Positions 52,686-64,000 of a DNA stretch of 64,000 nucleotides are shown here, in pieces. A program made the position numbers and the translations under genes. Where the stretch lies: the NCBI RefSeq assembly GCF_026167525.1, contig NZ_CP110679.1, forward strand, positions 1,426,001-1,490,000. Direction: 5' to 3'. The DNA is from Sphingomonas sp. M1-B02 (GTDB lineage Bacteria; Pseudomonadota; Alphaproteobacteria; Sphingomonadales; Sphingomonadaceae). The notes under the pieces are model-generated. The model had not been told where the DNA came from. It saw nothing but the letters and a program-made list of their open reading frames with translations, and made no database searches. The first letter of the stretch is position 1; the number at the start of each line of letters is the position of its first letter.

Positions 52686-54374
52686 ATGCTTTCGCGGTGG
52701 CTATCCCGTCTTTTTGTTTCGTTGGGCTTGGGGGCAGCGCTTTCTTGCGCCGTGGCCCCCGCCGCGGCGCAGACCGGAGTGGCCGGCGCTCCGCTCGATA
52801 TCTGCGTGTTGCGCGACACCGGCACGATGCGCGCCGTCGATCTGATCGCCCATCCAGAGCGGTTCGATTGCAGCACCCCCCAACATAAGCTCGGCTCGGG
52901 CGATTTCTGGGCGATCTCCGAGAACATCGGCGAACGGTCGAGCGAGGAGGCGCCGCTCAACATCCGCTTCGCGAGCCTGTGGCAAGAGGGGCTGACGACG
53001 CACATCCTCTATGGCGACGGCGGGATCCGCGCCATCTCCACCGATGGGCGCGGAGTGGCTCCGTTCCTCCAGCTCGGCGCGGTGGTCGAGCAGAGGCTCC
53101 CGCTGGCCGAGGCGCCGGTCGTGCGGATCCTGTGGAAGGTGCGCGGCGCCGCCAATGTCCGGGGCGTGCTGATCGGCGCACGGCTTTCGGCCGCCGAGCA
53201 GAGCCAGCGCGCCAACCTGAAGATGGCGGCGCTATATTCGGGCTTCGCGGGGCTCTGTGTGGCCCTCATCATGTACAATCTCGCGCTGTGGCGATCGCTG
53301 CGATATCCGTTCCAGCTCAAATATTGCCTGATGGTCGCCTGCCTGCTCGGCTATGCCTTCTCGTCGTCCGGCGCACTGGCCTGGACGTTTCCGGATATCG
53401 CCAACAACGATCGATTGCGGGTCAATTATCTGCTGCTTGCGGCCACGGGCGGCACCGCCTTGTTCTTTGCGAAAAGCTTTTTCGAGGAACGCGTCTTCGC
53501 GGGCTGGCTGGGGCGCTATACCGATGTGGTCGCGGCGCTGATGGTGGCGATGGGCGTGATGTTCGTGGTGACGGCTCCGTTCAGCGTGCGCGTCGCCGAT
53601 ACGGCCTTCACGCTGGTTTTCGTCGGGCTGGCGACCGTGGTGGGGCCGACGCTGTGGCGCGCATGGCGGCTGCGGAGCAACTATCTGTGGCTTTATGCGA
53701 TCGGCTGGGGCGCGCCGATCCTGACCGCGATCCTGCGCACGATGGCCAATCTTCACCTGATCCCGTGGAATTTCTGGCTCGATAACTCGACCATATTCGC
53801 GATGGTGGCCGAAGCGCTGATGTCTGGCCTGGCAATCGCCTATCGGATCAAGCTGCTGCGCGAAGAGCGAGATGAGGCAATCGCAAACGAAGTGATGGCA
53901 CGGCGACTCGCCGATACCGACCCGCTCACCGGCCTGCTCAACCGCCGCGCCTTCCTGAACCAGGCGATCGGCCGTCCCGGCGAGCAAATCCTTTTGATCG
54001 CCGACCTCGACCATTTCAAGGGCGTCAACGATACGCTGGGGCATGACGGTGGCGACGAAGTGCTGCGGCTGTTCGCGCGGCTGCTGCGCACAAATGCTCC
54101 GGCGAGCGCTCTCATTGCGCGGATCGGCGGCGAGGAGTTCGCGATCCTGGCGCACGGCGCGGAGCCCGTCGAGCCGGAGGCATTGCTGGCCCGATTGCGC
54201 GCGTTGCGAATGCCGTTCGACGTCAAGGTGACCGCCAGCATCGGCGCGTGCCGCGGCCCGCTAACCAGCGAAGTCGAGTGGAAGACGCTGTACCGCGGCG
54301 CCGACGCCGCGCTGTTCGACGCCAAGGCAGCGGGGCGCGATCGTGCCCGCAACTCCGCCCGGCAGGCAGCCTGA
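52686..54374 (+). CDS. 7TM-DISM diguanylate cyclase
   Basis: A 562-residue membrane enzyme that would make cyclic di-GMP. After a signal peptide (to about 30) an extracytoplasmic beta-sandwich domain (7TMR-DISMED2-like; about 35-170, ILWKVRGAANVRGVLIGARL) is followed by seven membrane helices (about 180-390). A GGDEF domain comes next, from about 405 (ADTDPLTGLLNRRAFLNQA), with active-site GGEEF at 481-485. The usual inhibitory-site RxxD five residues before it is missing (NAPASALIARIGGEEF), so product inhibition may be weak. The ligand is unknown, probably a carbohydrate or envelope signal. Confidence 0.9.
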   Translation: MLSRWLSRLFVSLGLGAALSCAVAPAAAQTGVAGAPLDICVLRDTGTMRAVDLIAHPERFDCSTPQHKLGSGDFWAISENIGERSSEEAPLNIRFASLWQEGLTTHILYGDGGIRAISTDGRGVAPFLQLGAVVEQRLPLAEAPVVRILWKVRGAANVRGVLIGARLSAAEQSQRANLKMAALYSGFAGLCVALIMYNLALWRSLRYPFQLKYCLMVACLLGYAFSSSGALAWTFPDIANNDRLRVNYLLLAATGGTALFFAKSFFEERVFAGWLGRYTDVVAALMVAMGVMFVVTAPFSVRVADTAFTLVFVGLATVVGPTLWRAWRLRSNYLWLYAIGWGAPILTAILRTMANLHLIPWNFWLDNSTIFAMVAEALMSGLAIAYRIKLLREERDEAIANEVMARRLADTDPLTGLLNRRAFLNQAIGRPGEQILLIADLDHFKGVNDTLGHDGGDEVLRLFARLLRTNAPASALIARIGGEEFAILAHGAEPVEPEALLARLRALRMPFDVKVTASIGACRGPLTSEVEWKTLYRGADAALFDAKAAGRDRARNSARQAA

Positions 54375-54439
54375 ACGGTCACCTTGGCCGTTGCGCGAAA
54401 TGCGCTGCGGGCGTATGCAAACGACCGGGGAGTTAAGCC

Positions 54440-54646
54440 ATGCAATCGCGTACAGGCAGGATCGTGATCGGAGCGTTATCGTTGCTGGCGCTGGTTGCAC
54501 TCGCCTCGCCGGACCATCGTGCCGATATTCGCATCCTGACCCATGAACAGAGCGACGCTTCGCCGCAGCGGATGCAGGCAGCTGTCGATCTCGGCCTGGT
54601 CGCCGTTTCGGTGCTGGTCACCTGGAGCAAGCGCCTGAATCATTGA
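54440..54646 (+). CDS. Small exported or membrane protein of unknown function
   Basis: A 68-residue protein with one N-terminal hydrophobic segment (IVIGALSLLALVALA, about 8-22) and a second weaker one (LGLVAVSVLVTW, about 51-62). A GGGGAG sequence precedes the ATG by about eight bases. No family is recognised. It stands alone between the cyclase and the acyl-CoA ligase genes, so it is a tentative small gene supported by its ribosome-binding site and composition. Confidence 0.5.
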   Translation: MQSRTGRIVIGALSLLALVALASPDHRADIRILTHEQSDASPQRMQAAVDLGLVAVSVLVTWSKRLNH

Positions 54647-54677
54647 CCGGAACGGCGGCTTGCTTACACTGATGTAA

Positions 54678-56350
54678 ATGACCGATTCCGAGACTGTCTG
54701 GCGTACCGCATACCATCATCCCGGCGCCTGGGACGACCCGCTGCCTCCGCTATCGATGGTCGAATTGTTCGAGGCGAGCGCCCGCGCGCATCCGCAGGCG
54801 CCGCTGCTCGATTTCCTGGGCCGCAAATATAGCTATGGGGAAACCCTGGCCGGCGCCAACCGGGTTGCCTGCGGGCTGAAGGCGCTGGGCTATGGCCGCG
54901 GCGACCGGATCGGGCTCTTTTTGCCTAACGTGCCGCATTATGTCGCAGCCTATTACGGCATCCTCAAGCTCGGCGCGATCGTCGTCAATTTCTCGCCTCT
55001 GTATTCGGTCGAGGAGCTTGCCGCGCAGGTCGAGGATTCGGGGGTTCGGCTGCTCTTCACGATTTCGGCCAGCGCCCTGCTGCCGACCGCGCTCAAGGTG
55101 CTCGACCAGAGCGGGCTCGAGCGGCTGGTGGTGGGATCGGTGGCGGGCGGGCTGCCGGGACCCAAGTCACTGCTCTACCGATTGTTCAAGCGGAGCGAGA
55201 TCGCCAAGCGGCCCGTCGATCCCCGCATTCTCTCCTTTTCGAAACTGATCGCCAATGACGGGGCCTGCGAGACCGTGCCGATCGACCCCGAGCAGGAACT
55301 GGCGCTGATCCAATATACCGGCGGCACCACCGGCGTTCCCAAGGGTGCGATGCTCACCCACCAGAATTTGTCGGCGAATGCGCGGCAGGTGGCGAAGCTC
55401 GATCCCGACATGGGCCAGGCCGGCGATCGGATCATGGGCGCCCTCCCCTTCTTCCACGTCTTCGCCAATACCTGCGTGCTCAACCGCACCGTGCTGACCG
55501 GTGGCGAGATCGTGATGCTGCCGCGCTTCAACGCCGAGCAGGTGCTCGCGGCACTGCGCCGCACTCGCCCAAGCGCGCTGCCCGGAGTCCCGACGATGTA
55601 CCAGGCGCTGCTCGATGCGCCGGGAATGAAGCCCGACGATTTCAGCTCGCTCAAATTCTGCATCTGCGGCGGCGCACCCTTGTCCGAGCAGCTGCGCACC
55701 ACCTTTCAGGACCTGACCGGCGCTCGGTTGATCGAAGGCTATGGCTTGTCCGAAAGTTCGGGCGTGGTCTCGTGCAATCCCTATGTCGGGCTCAGCAAGA
55801 TCGGCACGATCGGCCAGCCGCTGGCCCGTACCCGCGTACGGCTGGTCGACAAGGAGGACCCGACCCGTCCTCCGCCCTCGGGCGAGCCCGGCGAGATCGT
55901 CGTATCCGGCCCCCAGATCATGAAGGGCTATTGGAACCGGCCCGACGCCGATGCCTATACCTTCGTCGACGATCATTGGCTGCGCACCGGCGACGTCGGC
56001 ACGATCGACGAGGAAGGCTATATCCGCATCGTCGACCGGCTGAAGGACATGATCGCGGTCGGCGGGTTCAAGGTCTTTCCGAGTCAGATCGAGGCGGTGC
56101 TTTATCGCCATCCGGCGGTGAAGGAGGCGCTCGTTCTGGGGCTGCCCGATTCCTATCATGGCGAAATGCCGCACGCCTATGTGACGCTGAACGACGATGC
56201 CGAGATCGGCGGCGAAGAGCTGGCCCGCTGGCTCAACCCGCAACTCGGCAAGCATGAGCGCGTCCGCGACGTGGTGGTGCGGCAGAGCCTGCCGAAGACG
56301 ATGATCGGCAAGCTCAGCCGCAAGGATTTGCTGGCCGAAGTGCTGGCGGC

Positions 56351-56354
<4 letters not shown>
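54678..56354 (+). CDS. Long-chain fatty acid-CoA ligase (FadD-like)
   Basis: ATP-dependent acyl-CoA synthetase of 558 residues. The adenylation motif is LIQYTGGTTGVPKGAMLTH; others are LIEGYGLSESSGVVSCNPY and the hinge sequence IRIVDRLKDMIAVGGFKVFP. The C-terminal lysine is in LPKTMIGKLSRKDL. It would activate long- or medium-chain fatty acids at the inner membrane for beta-oxidation or lipid synthesis. The ATG at 54678 is used. The last four bases overlap the convergent GNAT-nitrilase gene. Confidence 0.9.
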
Positions 56355-57958
<1,604 letters not shown>

Positions 57959-58040
57959 GTACGCGGTCCTACTTTATCGATGCTGGGGCGCTCCTAGCCT
58001 ATTTGCGCCGCTTGTCGCGGCTTAACCTTCGCCCCGCGGG

Positions 58041-59420
58041 TCAATCTCCCGGCTGGCCGCCGCCGTACATCACCGCCTTCAGGTTCATGAATTCGTGCAT
58101 CCCCCAAGGCCCGAGCTCGCGCCCGTGGCCGGATAGCTTTACCCCACCGAACGGCGCTTCGGGCGTAGAGGCGAGCAAGGAATTGACCGCGGTCATCCCC
58201 GATTCGATGTCGCGGGCGAAGCGTTCGATCTCGGCGTCGTCCCTGGTCCATACCGCCGAGCCCAGGCCGTAGGGCACGTCATTGGCAAGCGCGATCGCCT
58301 CGTCGATGTCGGCGACCTTGTAGACCGCGGCTACCGGGCCGAAAATCTCTTCCTTGGCGACGTCGCTCTCCGGGTCGAGATCGACGAGGATGCCGGGGGT
58401 CATCCACGCGCCGGGCCGGTCGATCTTCTCCGCGCCGAACAGGAGCCGCGCACCCTCGGCCTGCGCGCGCTCGACTTGCTCGAGGACGGTATCGCGTTGC
58501 TGCTCGCTGGAGAGCGGGCCCATTACCGTATCCCCGGCCATCGGATCGCCGATCTTGACCGCCTTCATGCCGGCCTCGAACCGGGCCAGGAAGGCATCAT
58601 AGATGTCGGCATGGACGATTATCCGCTTGGCGCAGATGCACGACTGGCCGGCATTCTGGACGCGGGCGGTGACCGCAGTCTTCGCCGCCAGGTCGAGATC
58701 GGCCGAGGGCATGACGATCAGTGGGTCCGAGCCGCCGAGCTCGAGGACGACCTTCTTGAGCGCCCTGCCCGCCGCCGCCGCGACCTTGGCGCCCGCGCCT
58801 TCGCTCCCCGTCAGCGTGACTGCCACGACTCGCTTGTCGGCGATGAGATCGGAAACCTTGTCGGACTTGATCGCCAGATTCTGGAACAGCCCGTCGGTCG
58901 CCCCCGCCGCCTGCGCCAATTGCTGCATCAATGCCCCGCAGCCCTGGACGCTGGAGGCATGCTTCAGCAGCGCGACATTGCCCGCCATGATCGTCGGCGC
59001 GAGGAAGCGCACGACCTGCCAGTAAGGAAAATTCCAGGGCATGATCGCGAGCACCGGGCCCATCGGCAGCCAGCGCGCGACGGCATGGCCGTTGGGGGTC
59101 TTCACCTCGGTGGGCTCGAGATAGCGCGGGCCATGCTCGGCATAATGGCGGAAGCCGGCGATGCATTTCTCGACTTCGGCAAGCGCGCCGCCGATCGGCT
59201 TGCCCATCTCGCGCACCGCGGTTTCGGCGAGGTGCTGCTTGTTGGCCTCCCACTGGTCGGCGATCGCGTTCAGCAACCGGGTGCGCTGGTCGAGGCTGCT
59301 GTTGCGCCACGCCTGGTAGCATGCCTGCGCGCGGCTCAGTGCGAGTTCGATACCGTCGGCGTCCAGTTCTTCGAAACGATCGCCGGCCTCGCCGGTGGCG
59401 GGATTGATGCTCGTGAACAT
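58041..59420 (-). CDS. NAD(P)-dependent succinate-semialdehyde dehydrogenase family protein
   Basis: A 459-residue aldehyde dehydrogenase of the GabD/SSADH type. Catalytic Glu is in [17 protein letters not shown] and Cys in [13 protein letters not shown] (roughly residues 226 and 260). [18 protein letters not shown] binds the cofactor, and [19 protein letters not shown] is near the end. The start [19 protein letters not shown] is typical. It could oxidise succinate semialdehyde or another small aldehyde; no gabT is adjacent. The divergent xseB gene begins about 85 bp away. Confidence 0.9.
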   Translation of the reverse strand: MFTSINPATGEAGDRFEELDADGIELALSRAQACYQAWRNSSLDQRTRLLNAIADQWEANKQHLAETAVREMGKPIGGALAEVEKCIAGFRHYAEHGPRYLEPTEVKTPNGHAVARWLPMGPVLAIMPWNFPYWQVVRFLAPTIMAGNVALLKHASSVQGCGALMQQLAQAAGATDGLFQNLAIKSDKVSDLIADKRVVAVTLTGSEGAGAKVAAAAGRALKKVVLELGGSDPLIVMPSADLDLAAKTAVTARVQNAGQSCICAKRIIVHADIYDAFLARFEAGMKAVKIGDPMAGDTVMGPLSSEQQRDTVLEQVERAQAEGARLLFGAEKIDRPGAWMTPGILVDLDPESDVAKEEIFGPVAAVYKVADIDEAIALANDVPYGLGSAVWTRDDAEIERFARDIESGMTAVNSLLASTPEAPFGGVKLSGHGRELGPWGMHEFMNLKAVMYGGGQPGD

Positions 59421-59504
59421 GGCAAACTCCTTAAGCGCGCCTGCTCAACATGTGGCTGCGTTCCGCGGTTGCAATCCCCTCCTCTGGTGCCGCATAGCGC
59501 TGCC

Positions 59505-59750
59505 ATGGCAGACGAAGCGGACATCACGGCGCTTTCCTTCGAGGAAGCGCTGAAGGAACTCGAGACGATCGTGGGTCGGCTCGAAAGCGGAGAAGCGAAG
59601 CTGCAGGAAGCGATCGACCTCTATGCGCGCGGCGACGAGCTGCGGCGGCAATGCGCGGCGCGGCTCGACGCGGCGCAGGCGCGGATCGAGGCGATCAAGA
59701 CCGACGCCGAGGGTCGCCCGGTCGGCACCGCTCCGTTCAACGCCGGCTAG
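59505..59750 (+). CDS. xseB: Exodeoxyribonuclease VII small subunit
   Basis: An 81-residue subunit of ExoVII, which degrades single-stranded DNA. The conserved helix SFEEALKELETIVGRLESGE and then LQEAIDLYARGDELRRQC identify it. The ATG at 59505 is used; the long upstream frame belongs to antisense sequence of the aldehyde dehydrogenase gene. ispA starts one base after its stop, a conserved neighbour in many bacteria. The large subunit xseA is not in this window. Confidence 0.93.
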   Translation: MADEADITALSFEEALKELETIVGRLESGEAKLQEAIDLYARGDELRRQCAARLDAAQARIEAIKTDAEGRPVGTAPFNAG

Positions 59751-59751
59751 G

Positions 59752-60660
59752 GTGAGCAAGGTGGCGCATGCTTCCATCGCGCTGCAGGGCGCGCTGCGGC
59801 AGGTCTCGGCGGAGATCGACCAGCGTTTCGACACCTTGCTGGCCGTGCCCGACGATCCGCGCCAGGGGCTCTATCGCGCGATGCGGCATGCGACGATCGG
59901 CGGCGGCAAGAGGCTGCGGCCGCTTCTCGTCTTCGCCACCGCGCGGCTGTTCGGAGTGGATCGCGACTGCACCGCGCTCGTGGCGACGGCGCTGGAATGC
60001 ATCCACGTCTATTCGCTGATCCACGACGATCTGCCGGCGATGGACGATGACGACCTCCGCCGCGGCAAGCCGACCGTGCACAAGGCCTTCGACGAGGCGA
60101 CCGCGATCCTGGCGGGCGATTGCCTCCACGCGCTCGCTTTCGAAATCTTGTCCGACGAAAGCGCGCATCCCGATCCCTTCGTCCGGGTCGAGCTGATCTC
60201 GGCGCTTGCCCACGCCTCGGGCCCCTCGGGGATGGCCGGCGGCCAGATGATGGACCTGGAGGCGGAAAAATCGAGCTTCGACTTGCCGACGGTCACCCGG
60301 CTGCAGGCGATGAAGACGGGGGCGCTGATCAGCTGCGCGGTGGAATGCGGCGCGATCCTGGGGCGGCTTCCGATCGAAGGGCGCACGGGCCTGCGCGGCT
60401 ATGCCCGCGATCTCGGCCTCGCCTTCCAGATCGCCGACGATATCCTGGACGCCGAGGGCGACGAGGCGCTGGCCGGCAAGAAACTGCGCAAGGACGGCGC
60501 CGCGGGGAAGGAGACCTTCCTCTCGCTGCTCGGGCTGGATCGCGCGCGCGAGCAGGCCCGGCTGCTGGTGGAACAGGCACAGGCGCATCTCCACGCTTAT
60601 GGGCCCGAGGCCGACCTGTTGCGCGATATCGCGCGCTTCACGCTGGAACGGGATCGATAG
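59752..60660 (+). CDS. ispA: Polyprenyl diphosphate synthase (farnesyl/geranylgeranyl, IspA)
   Basis: Condenses isopentenyl diphosphate with allylic diphosphates. The 302-residue protein has the first Asp-rich motif in SLIHDDLPAMDDDDLRRGKP, the second in FQIADDILDAEGD, and the basic GGGKRLRPLLVF. The DDxxxxD-type first motif, with two residues between the aspartate pairs, marks a bacterial FPP synthase. Start GTG at 59752, or the GTG at 59761. xseB directly precedes it; dxs, its usual companion, is not next, coaD being there instead. Confidence 0.92.
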   Translation: MSKVAHASIALQGALRQVSAEIDQRFDTLLAVPDDPRQGLYRAMRHATIGGGKRLRPLLVFATARLFGVDRDCTALVATALECIHVYSLIHDDLPAMDDDDLRRGKPTVHKAFDEATAILAGDCLHALAFEILSDESAHPDPFVRVELISALAHASGPSGMAGGQMMDLEAEKSSFDLPTVTRLQAMKTGALISCAVECGAILGRLPIEGRTGLRGYARDLGLAFQIADDILDAEGDEALAGKKLRKDGAAGKETFLSLLGLDRAREQARLLVEQAQAHLHAYGPEADLLRDIARFTLERDR

Positions 60661-60668
60661 GAAACGCC

Positions 60669-61175
60669 ATGACCATCCGCATCGGCGTCTATCCCGGCAC
60701 CTTCGATCCGATCACCCGCGGCCATATGGACATCATCCGCCGCGGCGCGAAGCTGTGCGACCGGCTGGTCATCGGAGTTACCACCAACCCTTCCAAATCG
60801 CCGATGTTCACGGTCGAGGAACGGATGGCGATGGTGACGCGCGAGACGCAGGGCATCGCCGGCGAGCTCGTGATCGTCAGCTTCGATTCGCTGTTGATGG
60901 ACTTCGCCGAGCGGCAGGGGGCGAGCATGATCATCCGCGGACTGCGCGCGGTCGCCGACTTCGAATATGAATATCAGATGGCGGGAATGAACCAGCAGCT
61001 CAACGACCGGATCGAGACGGTCTTCCTGATGGCCGACGTCTCGCTCCAGCCGATCGCGAGCCGGCTGGTGAAGGAAATCGCGATGTATGGCGGCGCGATC
61101 GGCAAGTTCGTCTCGGCCGAGGTCGAGGTCAAGGTCGCCGCGCGCGTCGAGAAGATCGGCCGCAAGGGCAGCTGA
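60669..61175 (+). CDS. coaD: Phosphopantetheine adenylyltransferase
   Basis: Makes dephospho-CoA from 4'-phosphopantetheine and ATP. The 168 residues include the nucleotidyltransferase motif YPGTFDPITRGHMDI, VGVTTNPSKSPMF-like loop (IGVTTNPSKSPMFTVEER) and IIRGLRAVADFEYEYQMAGM, all characteristic. ISSTxxKEI appears as IASRLVKEIAMYGG. It starts eight bases after ispA and is probably in the same message. Confidence 0.95.
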   Translation: MTIRIGVYPGTFDPITRGHMDIIRRGAKLCDRLVIGVTTNPSKSPMFTVEERMAMVTRETQGIAGELVIVSFDSLLMDFAERQGASMIIRGLRAVADFEYEYQMAGMNQQLNDRIETVFLMADVSLQPIASRLVKEIAMYGGAIGKFVSAEVEVKVAARVEKIGRKGS

Positions 61176-61241
61176 CGGCCTTTCCGCGCCGCCTGCTTTG
61201 CTCTAGACGGTCGCCCAAGCAATCCTTGTTTGGGGAAGTTG

Positions 61242-61943
61242 ATGCGTTTCGTTGCCGCCCTGGCCGCTGTTGCCGCCATATTCATCGCGGTGCCCGCCGC
61301 TGCGCAGGGCGGGCCGCCTCCCCCCAAGCCCGTCATCGATCCGCTCGAGGGCGTGGGCGTCGAGGGCACCACGCGCGTTCCGATCGTCGTGCCGGCGGAC
61401 CCGGAAAACACCTGGGTGCTCGATCTTTCCACTGGCGGCCGCGTGTCGATTCGCCTTCGCCCCGACGCGGCGCCCAAGATGGTAGAGCAGATCAAGACGC
61501 TTACACGGCGCAAATTCTATGACGGGGTGACCTTCCACCGTGTGATCGACGCACCCGAGAGCATGGCGCAGGGCGGCGACCCGACCGGCACCGGTGGCGG
61601 CGAGTCCGACCTTCCCGACGTTCCCGCCGAGTTCAACAATCTCCCCCACGCCCGCGGTGCCGTCTCTGCCGCTCGGACCCAGGACCCGAACAGCGCAAAC
61701 AGCCAGTTCTTCATCATGTTCGGGCCCCGTTTGGGCTTCGACCATGACTATACCGTGTTCGGCCGCGTCATCTACGGCATGGAGTGGGTCGACAAGATCG
61801 AGCGCGGCGAGCCGCCGGCCAACCCCACGCGCGTGCTGCGCGCCTACATAGCCTCGGACAATCCCCCGCCATATCAGGCGGCCCCGGCCCCGGCTGCGCC
61901 AGCGCTGCCGCCAGGGGAGACGAAGGCGACGCTGCCGCAATAA
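61242..61943 (+). CDS. Exported peptidyl-prolyl isomerase (cyclophilin type)
   Basis: A 233-residue periplasmic cyclophilin. Signal peptide [22 protein letters not shown]. The cyclophilin core includes [20 protein letters not shown] with the catalytic Arg in [45 protein letters not shown] and [13 protein letters not shown]. Pro/Ala-rich ends follow. The ATG at 61242 begins the signal peptide. queA starts one base after its stop, so the two are coupled. Confidence 0.92.
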   Translation: MRFVAALAAVAAIFIAVPAAAQGGPPPPKPVIDPLEGVGVEGTTRVPIVVPADPENTWVLDLSTGGRVSIRLRPDAAPKMVEQIKTLTRRKFYDGVTFHRVIDAPESMAQGGDPTGTGGGESDLPDVPAEFNNLPHARGAVSAARTQDPNSANSQFFIMFGPRLGFDHDYTVFGRVIYGMEWVDKIERGEPPANPTRVLRAYIASDNPPPYQAAPAPAAPALPPGETKATLPQ

Positions 61944-61944
61944 G

Positions 61945-62982
61945 GTGGACGTCGGGCTCTTCGATTTCGCCCTACCGCCAGAGCGAATCGCGCTGCGCCC
62001 CGCGCAGCCGCGCGATTCCGCACGCCTGCTGCTGCTCGACGGTGCCGAGACTCGCGATGCCGGCATAGCCGACCTGCCGGCCTTGCTGCGCGCGGGCGAT
62101 CTGCTCGTGTTAAACGACACGCGCGTGATCCCCGCCCAGCTCGAAGGGACTCGCGGCGACGCGAAGATCGGCGCGACGCTGCACAAGCGCGAGGGGCCAC
62201 GGCGGTGGCGCGCGTTCATCCGCAACGCCCGCCGGCTCGGCGACGGCGACAGCGTCGACTTCGGCAACGGCGTGACCGCGATCGTCTCCGACCGCGGCGA
62301 CGATGGCAGCTTCGCGCTCACCTTCGCCGGCGACGAGCCGGTGGAGCTGCTGCTGGGCCGCGCCGGGAGCATGCCGCTGCCGCCCTACATCGCCTCGAAA
62401 CGCCCGACCGACGCGCGCGACGCCGACGACTATCAGACGATGTTCGCCAGCGAACCCGGCGCCGTCGCCGCTCCCACCGCGGCGCTGCACTTCACCCCCG
62501 CGCTGATGGCTGCGCTCGACGCCACGGGGATCGCGCATGCCACGCTGACGCTTCACGTCGGCGCCGGCACTTTCCTGCCGGTCAAGGCCGAGGACACCGT
62601 CGATCACCGGATGCACGCCGAATGGGGCCGGATCGACGCGTCGACCGCGGCTCGGCTCAACGCGGTCCGCAAGGCCGGCGGCCGCGTGATCGCGGTCGGC
62701 ACCACCAGCCTGCGCCTGATCGAAAGCGCGACCGGCGAAGACGGCGTCATCCGGCCCTTCGAGGGCGACACCGCGATCTTCATCACCCCCGGCTATCGCT
62801 TCCGCGGGATCGACGGGCTGCTGACCAACTTCCATCTGCCGCGCTCGACCCTGTTCATGCTGGTATCGGCGCTGATGGGGCTGGAGCGGATGCAGGCCGC
62901 CTATGCGCATGCCATCGCGCAGGGATACCGCTTTTACTCCTATGGCGACGCCAGCCTGCTGCTCCCGGAAAGCGATCTCTGA
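61945..62982 (+). CDS. queA: S-adenosylmethionine:tRNA ribosyltransferase-isomerase
   Basis: Penultimate enzyme of queuosine synthesis in tRNA. The 345 residues match Que[75 protein letters not shown] and [19 protein letters not shown]. Start GTG at 61945, one base after the cyclophilin stop. The stop overlaps the start of the EF-hand gene (TGATG). Confidence 0.95.
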   Translation: MDVGLFDFALPPERIALRPAQPRDSARLLLLDGAETRDAGIADLPALLRAGDLLVLNDTRVIPAQLEGTRGDAKIGATLHKREGPRRWRAFIRNARRLGDGDSVDFGNGVTAIVSDRGDDGSFALTFAGDEPVELLLGRAGSMPLPPYIASKRPTDARDADDYQTMFASEPGAVAAPTAALHFTPALMAALDATGIAHATLTLHVGAGTFLPVKAEDTVDHRMHAEWGRIDASTAARLNAVRKAGGRVIAVGTTSLRLIESATGEDGVIRPFEGDTAIFITPGYRFRGIDGLLTNFHLPRSTLFMLVSALMGLERMQAAYAHAIAQGYRFYSYGDASLLLPESDL

Positions 62983-63494
62983 TGCGCCTGCTCGTCCTCC
63001 TCGCCGCCCTGAGCGCGACGCCCGCAGTCGCGCAGCAGACGCCGCCGATCGCACCCGCTCTCCCCGGCCCGCGCGCGCAGCCGATGCCGACGGTCATGGC
63101 CGAGCCGGTCGCGGTAATGATCGCAGCCTTCGACGCCGACGGCGACGCGCAAGTCACCCGGCCCGAATTCGCTGCCGGGCTGAAGCGCAGTTTCGACAGC
63201 ATCGACCGCACCGGGGCAGGATCCCTCGGCTATATCGCCTTCTCCGACTGGTCCGAACGCTGGCTAGGCGATCGCAACACGCTGCCCAGTCCGTTCGAGA
63301 CCGATCGCAACGGCGACAATCGCATCACTTATGAAGAGCTCGCCGCACGTTTCGACCTGCTGTTCACGCGCTTTGACGTGGACAAGGACGGGGCGATCAG
63401 CCGTCGCGAATTGTTGACTGTGCGGCCCCAGATGTTCGAACGCGGACCACGGCGCGAGGCCTTGCCCGAAGGAAAGCCTCGGCGCCGGCGTTGA
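62982..63494 (+). CDS. Exported EF-hand protein
   Basis: A 170-residue protein with signal peptide ([18 protein letters not shown]). Three Ca-binding-loop-like segments are visible: AAFDADGDAQVTRPEFAAGL, ETDRNGDNRITYEELAAR and RFDVDKDGAISRREL, with the usual Asp/Asn spacing; a fourth, DSIDRTGAGSLGYIAF, is degenerate. It is probably periplasmic and calcium-binding; the partner is unknown. It is coupled with queA by a TGATG overlap. The C-terminus is strongly basic (PRRRR). Confidence 0.87.
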   Translation: MRLLVLLAALSATPAVAQQTPPIAPALPGPRAQPMPTVMAEPVAVMIAAFDADGDAQVTRPEFAAGLKRSFDSIDRTGAGSLGYIAFSDWSERWLGDRNTLPSPFETDRNGDNRITYEELAARFDLLFTRFDVDKDGAISRRELLTVRPQMFERGPRREALPEGKPRRRR

Positions 63495-63535
63495 GGCGCT
63501 AGCATCTCATGCGGATGCGCGGCTAAGACCCGCGG

Positions 63536-64000
63536 ATGGCCGCCGCGCACGACCACAATCACAGCCATGCCCCGGCCAGCTTCGGGCGCGCCTTCGCGAT
63601 CGGCACCGCGCTCAATATCGGCTTCGTGCTGGTGGAGGGCACTGCCGGCTTCCTCACCGACTCGGTCGCTTTGCTCGCCGATGCCGGGCACAACCTGTCC
63701 GACGTGCTGGGGCTGCTCGTCGCCTGGGCCGCGGTGGAGCTGGGCAAGCGCCCTGCCTCGAAGCGCTTTACCTATGGCCTGCGCAGCAGCTCGATCCTCG
63801 CGGCGCTCACGAATTCGGTGCTGCTGCTGGTCGCGGTCGGCGCGATCGCCTGGGAAGCCATCGGGCGTTTCGCCGATCCGCCGCAGGTCCACGGTGCGAC
63901 GGTGATGGTCGTCGCCGCCATCGGCATCGTAATCAACTCGGCCACCGCTTTGCTGTTCGCACGCGGACGCAAGGACGATGTGAATATTCGCGGCGCCTAT
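63536..64000 (+). CDS. Cation diffusion facilitator, 3' end outside window
   Basis: The first 155 codons of a CDF-family (CzcD/ZitB) divalent-cation exporter. A His-rich N-terminus (AAAHDHNHSHAP) is followed by membrane helices with the metal-site signature VALLADAGHNLSDVLGLLVAW. The segments RFTYGLRSSSILAALTNSV and TVMVVAAIGIVINSATALLF come next. The frame is open to the end of the window. Zinc is the commonest substrate, but cadmium or cobalt are possible. Confidence 0.9.
   Translation, partial: MAAAHDHNHSHAPASFGRAFAIGTALNIGFVLVEGTAGFLTDSVALLADAGHNLSDVLGLLVAWAAVELGKRPASKRFTYGLRSSSILAALTNSVLLLVAVGAIAWEAIGRFADPPQVHGATVMVVAAIGIVINSATALLFARGRKDDVNIRGAY

Overview
The window reads as about 64 kb of chromosome from a high-GC alphaproteobacterium, most probably a sphingomonad (Sphingomonas or a close relative). 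The main pointers are CtrA, CpdR and the DUF1013 regulator TrcR, a bacterial arginyl/leucyl transferase (Bpt), UrcA- and SapC-family proteins, a PhoK/PafA-type alkaline phosphatase, and many short palindromic repeats of the kind common between sphingomonad genes. No rRNA gene, CRISPR array, prophage or plasmid gene is visible. One tRNA gene, tRNA-Val(GAC), is present. The first and last genes are cut by the window edges.

Layout. 1-3 kb: three enzymes covering consecutive steps of valine breakdown (acyl-CoA dehydrogenase, 3-hydroxyisobutyryl-CoA hydrolase, enoyl-CoA hydratase). 3-8 kb: a secreted beta-helix protein, a secreted alkaline phosphatase and a DsbD-type thiol exporter. 8-11.3 kb: the recurring trio of permuted ATP-grasp, alpha-E and transglutaminase proteins. 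11.3-18.3 kb: Bpt, threonine deaminase, an exported amidohydrolase, an HPP membrane protein, a FAD protein and a pseudouridine synthase. 18.4-22.9 kb: ctrA, then a LysR regulator divergent from pirin and wrbA, then an exported unknown. 22.9-26.5 kb: an RluA-type synthase, a 269-bp nested inverted-repeat element that runs into the start of arfB, a free-methionine-sulfoxide reductase, an RcnB-like protein and a stress protein. 26.6-30 kb: pyruvate dehydrogenase E2 with a palindromic element inside its reading frame, a small membrane protein, a thioesterase and E3. 30-34.2 kb: a coupled TonB receptor, YfiR and hybrid histidine kinase system. 34.2-46.7 kb: a methyltransferase, tRNA-Val, cpdR, a formylglutamate hydrolase homologue, SapC, an FAD oxidase, a DEAD-box helicase, DUF1289, GST, dienelactone hydrolase, trcR, and a glycosyltransferase with an LpxH-like phosphoesterase. 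46.7-48.3 kb: a GST gene split by an 863-bp AT-richer insertion with an 8-bp target duplication, carrying a small membrane-protein gene and no transposase. 48.3-64 kb: quinone oxidoreductase, DUF1192, clpA, UrcA, a 7TM diguanylate cyclase, acyl-CoA ligase, a GNAT-nitrilase fusion, an aldehyde dehydrogenase, and a housekeeping run xseB-ispA-coaD-cyclophilin-queA-EF-hand-cation efflux.

Four things stand out. The interrupted GST gene closes to a perfect 205-codon frame when the insertion and one target copy are removed. The arfB start codon lies inside a 30-bp perfect inverted repeat that closes a branched hairpin element. The E2 gene carries a 144-bp REP-like palindrome translated as part of the inter-domain linker. 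The TonB receptor-YfiR-hybrid kinase operon looks like an envelope-sensing pathway whose ligand and output are not evident. All functions are inferred from reading the translations; no database search was run.
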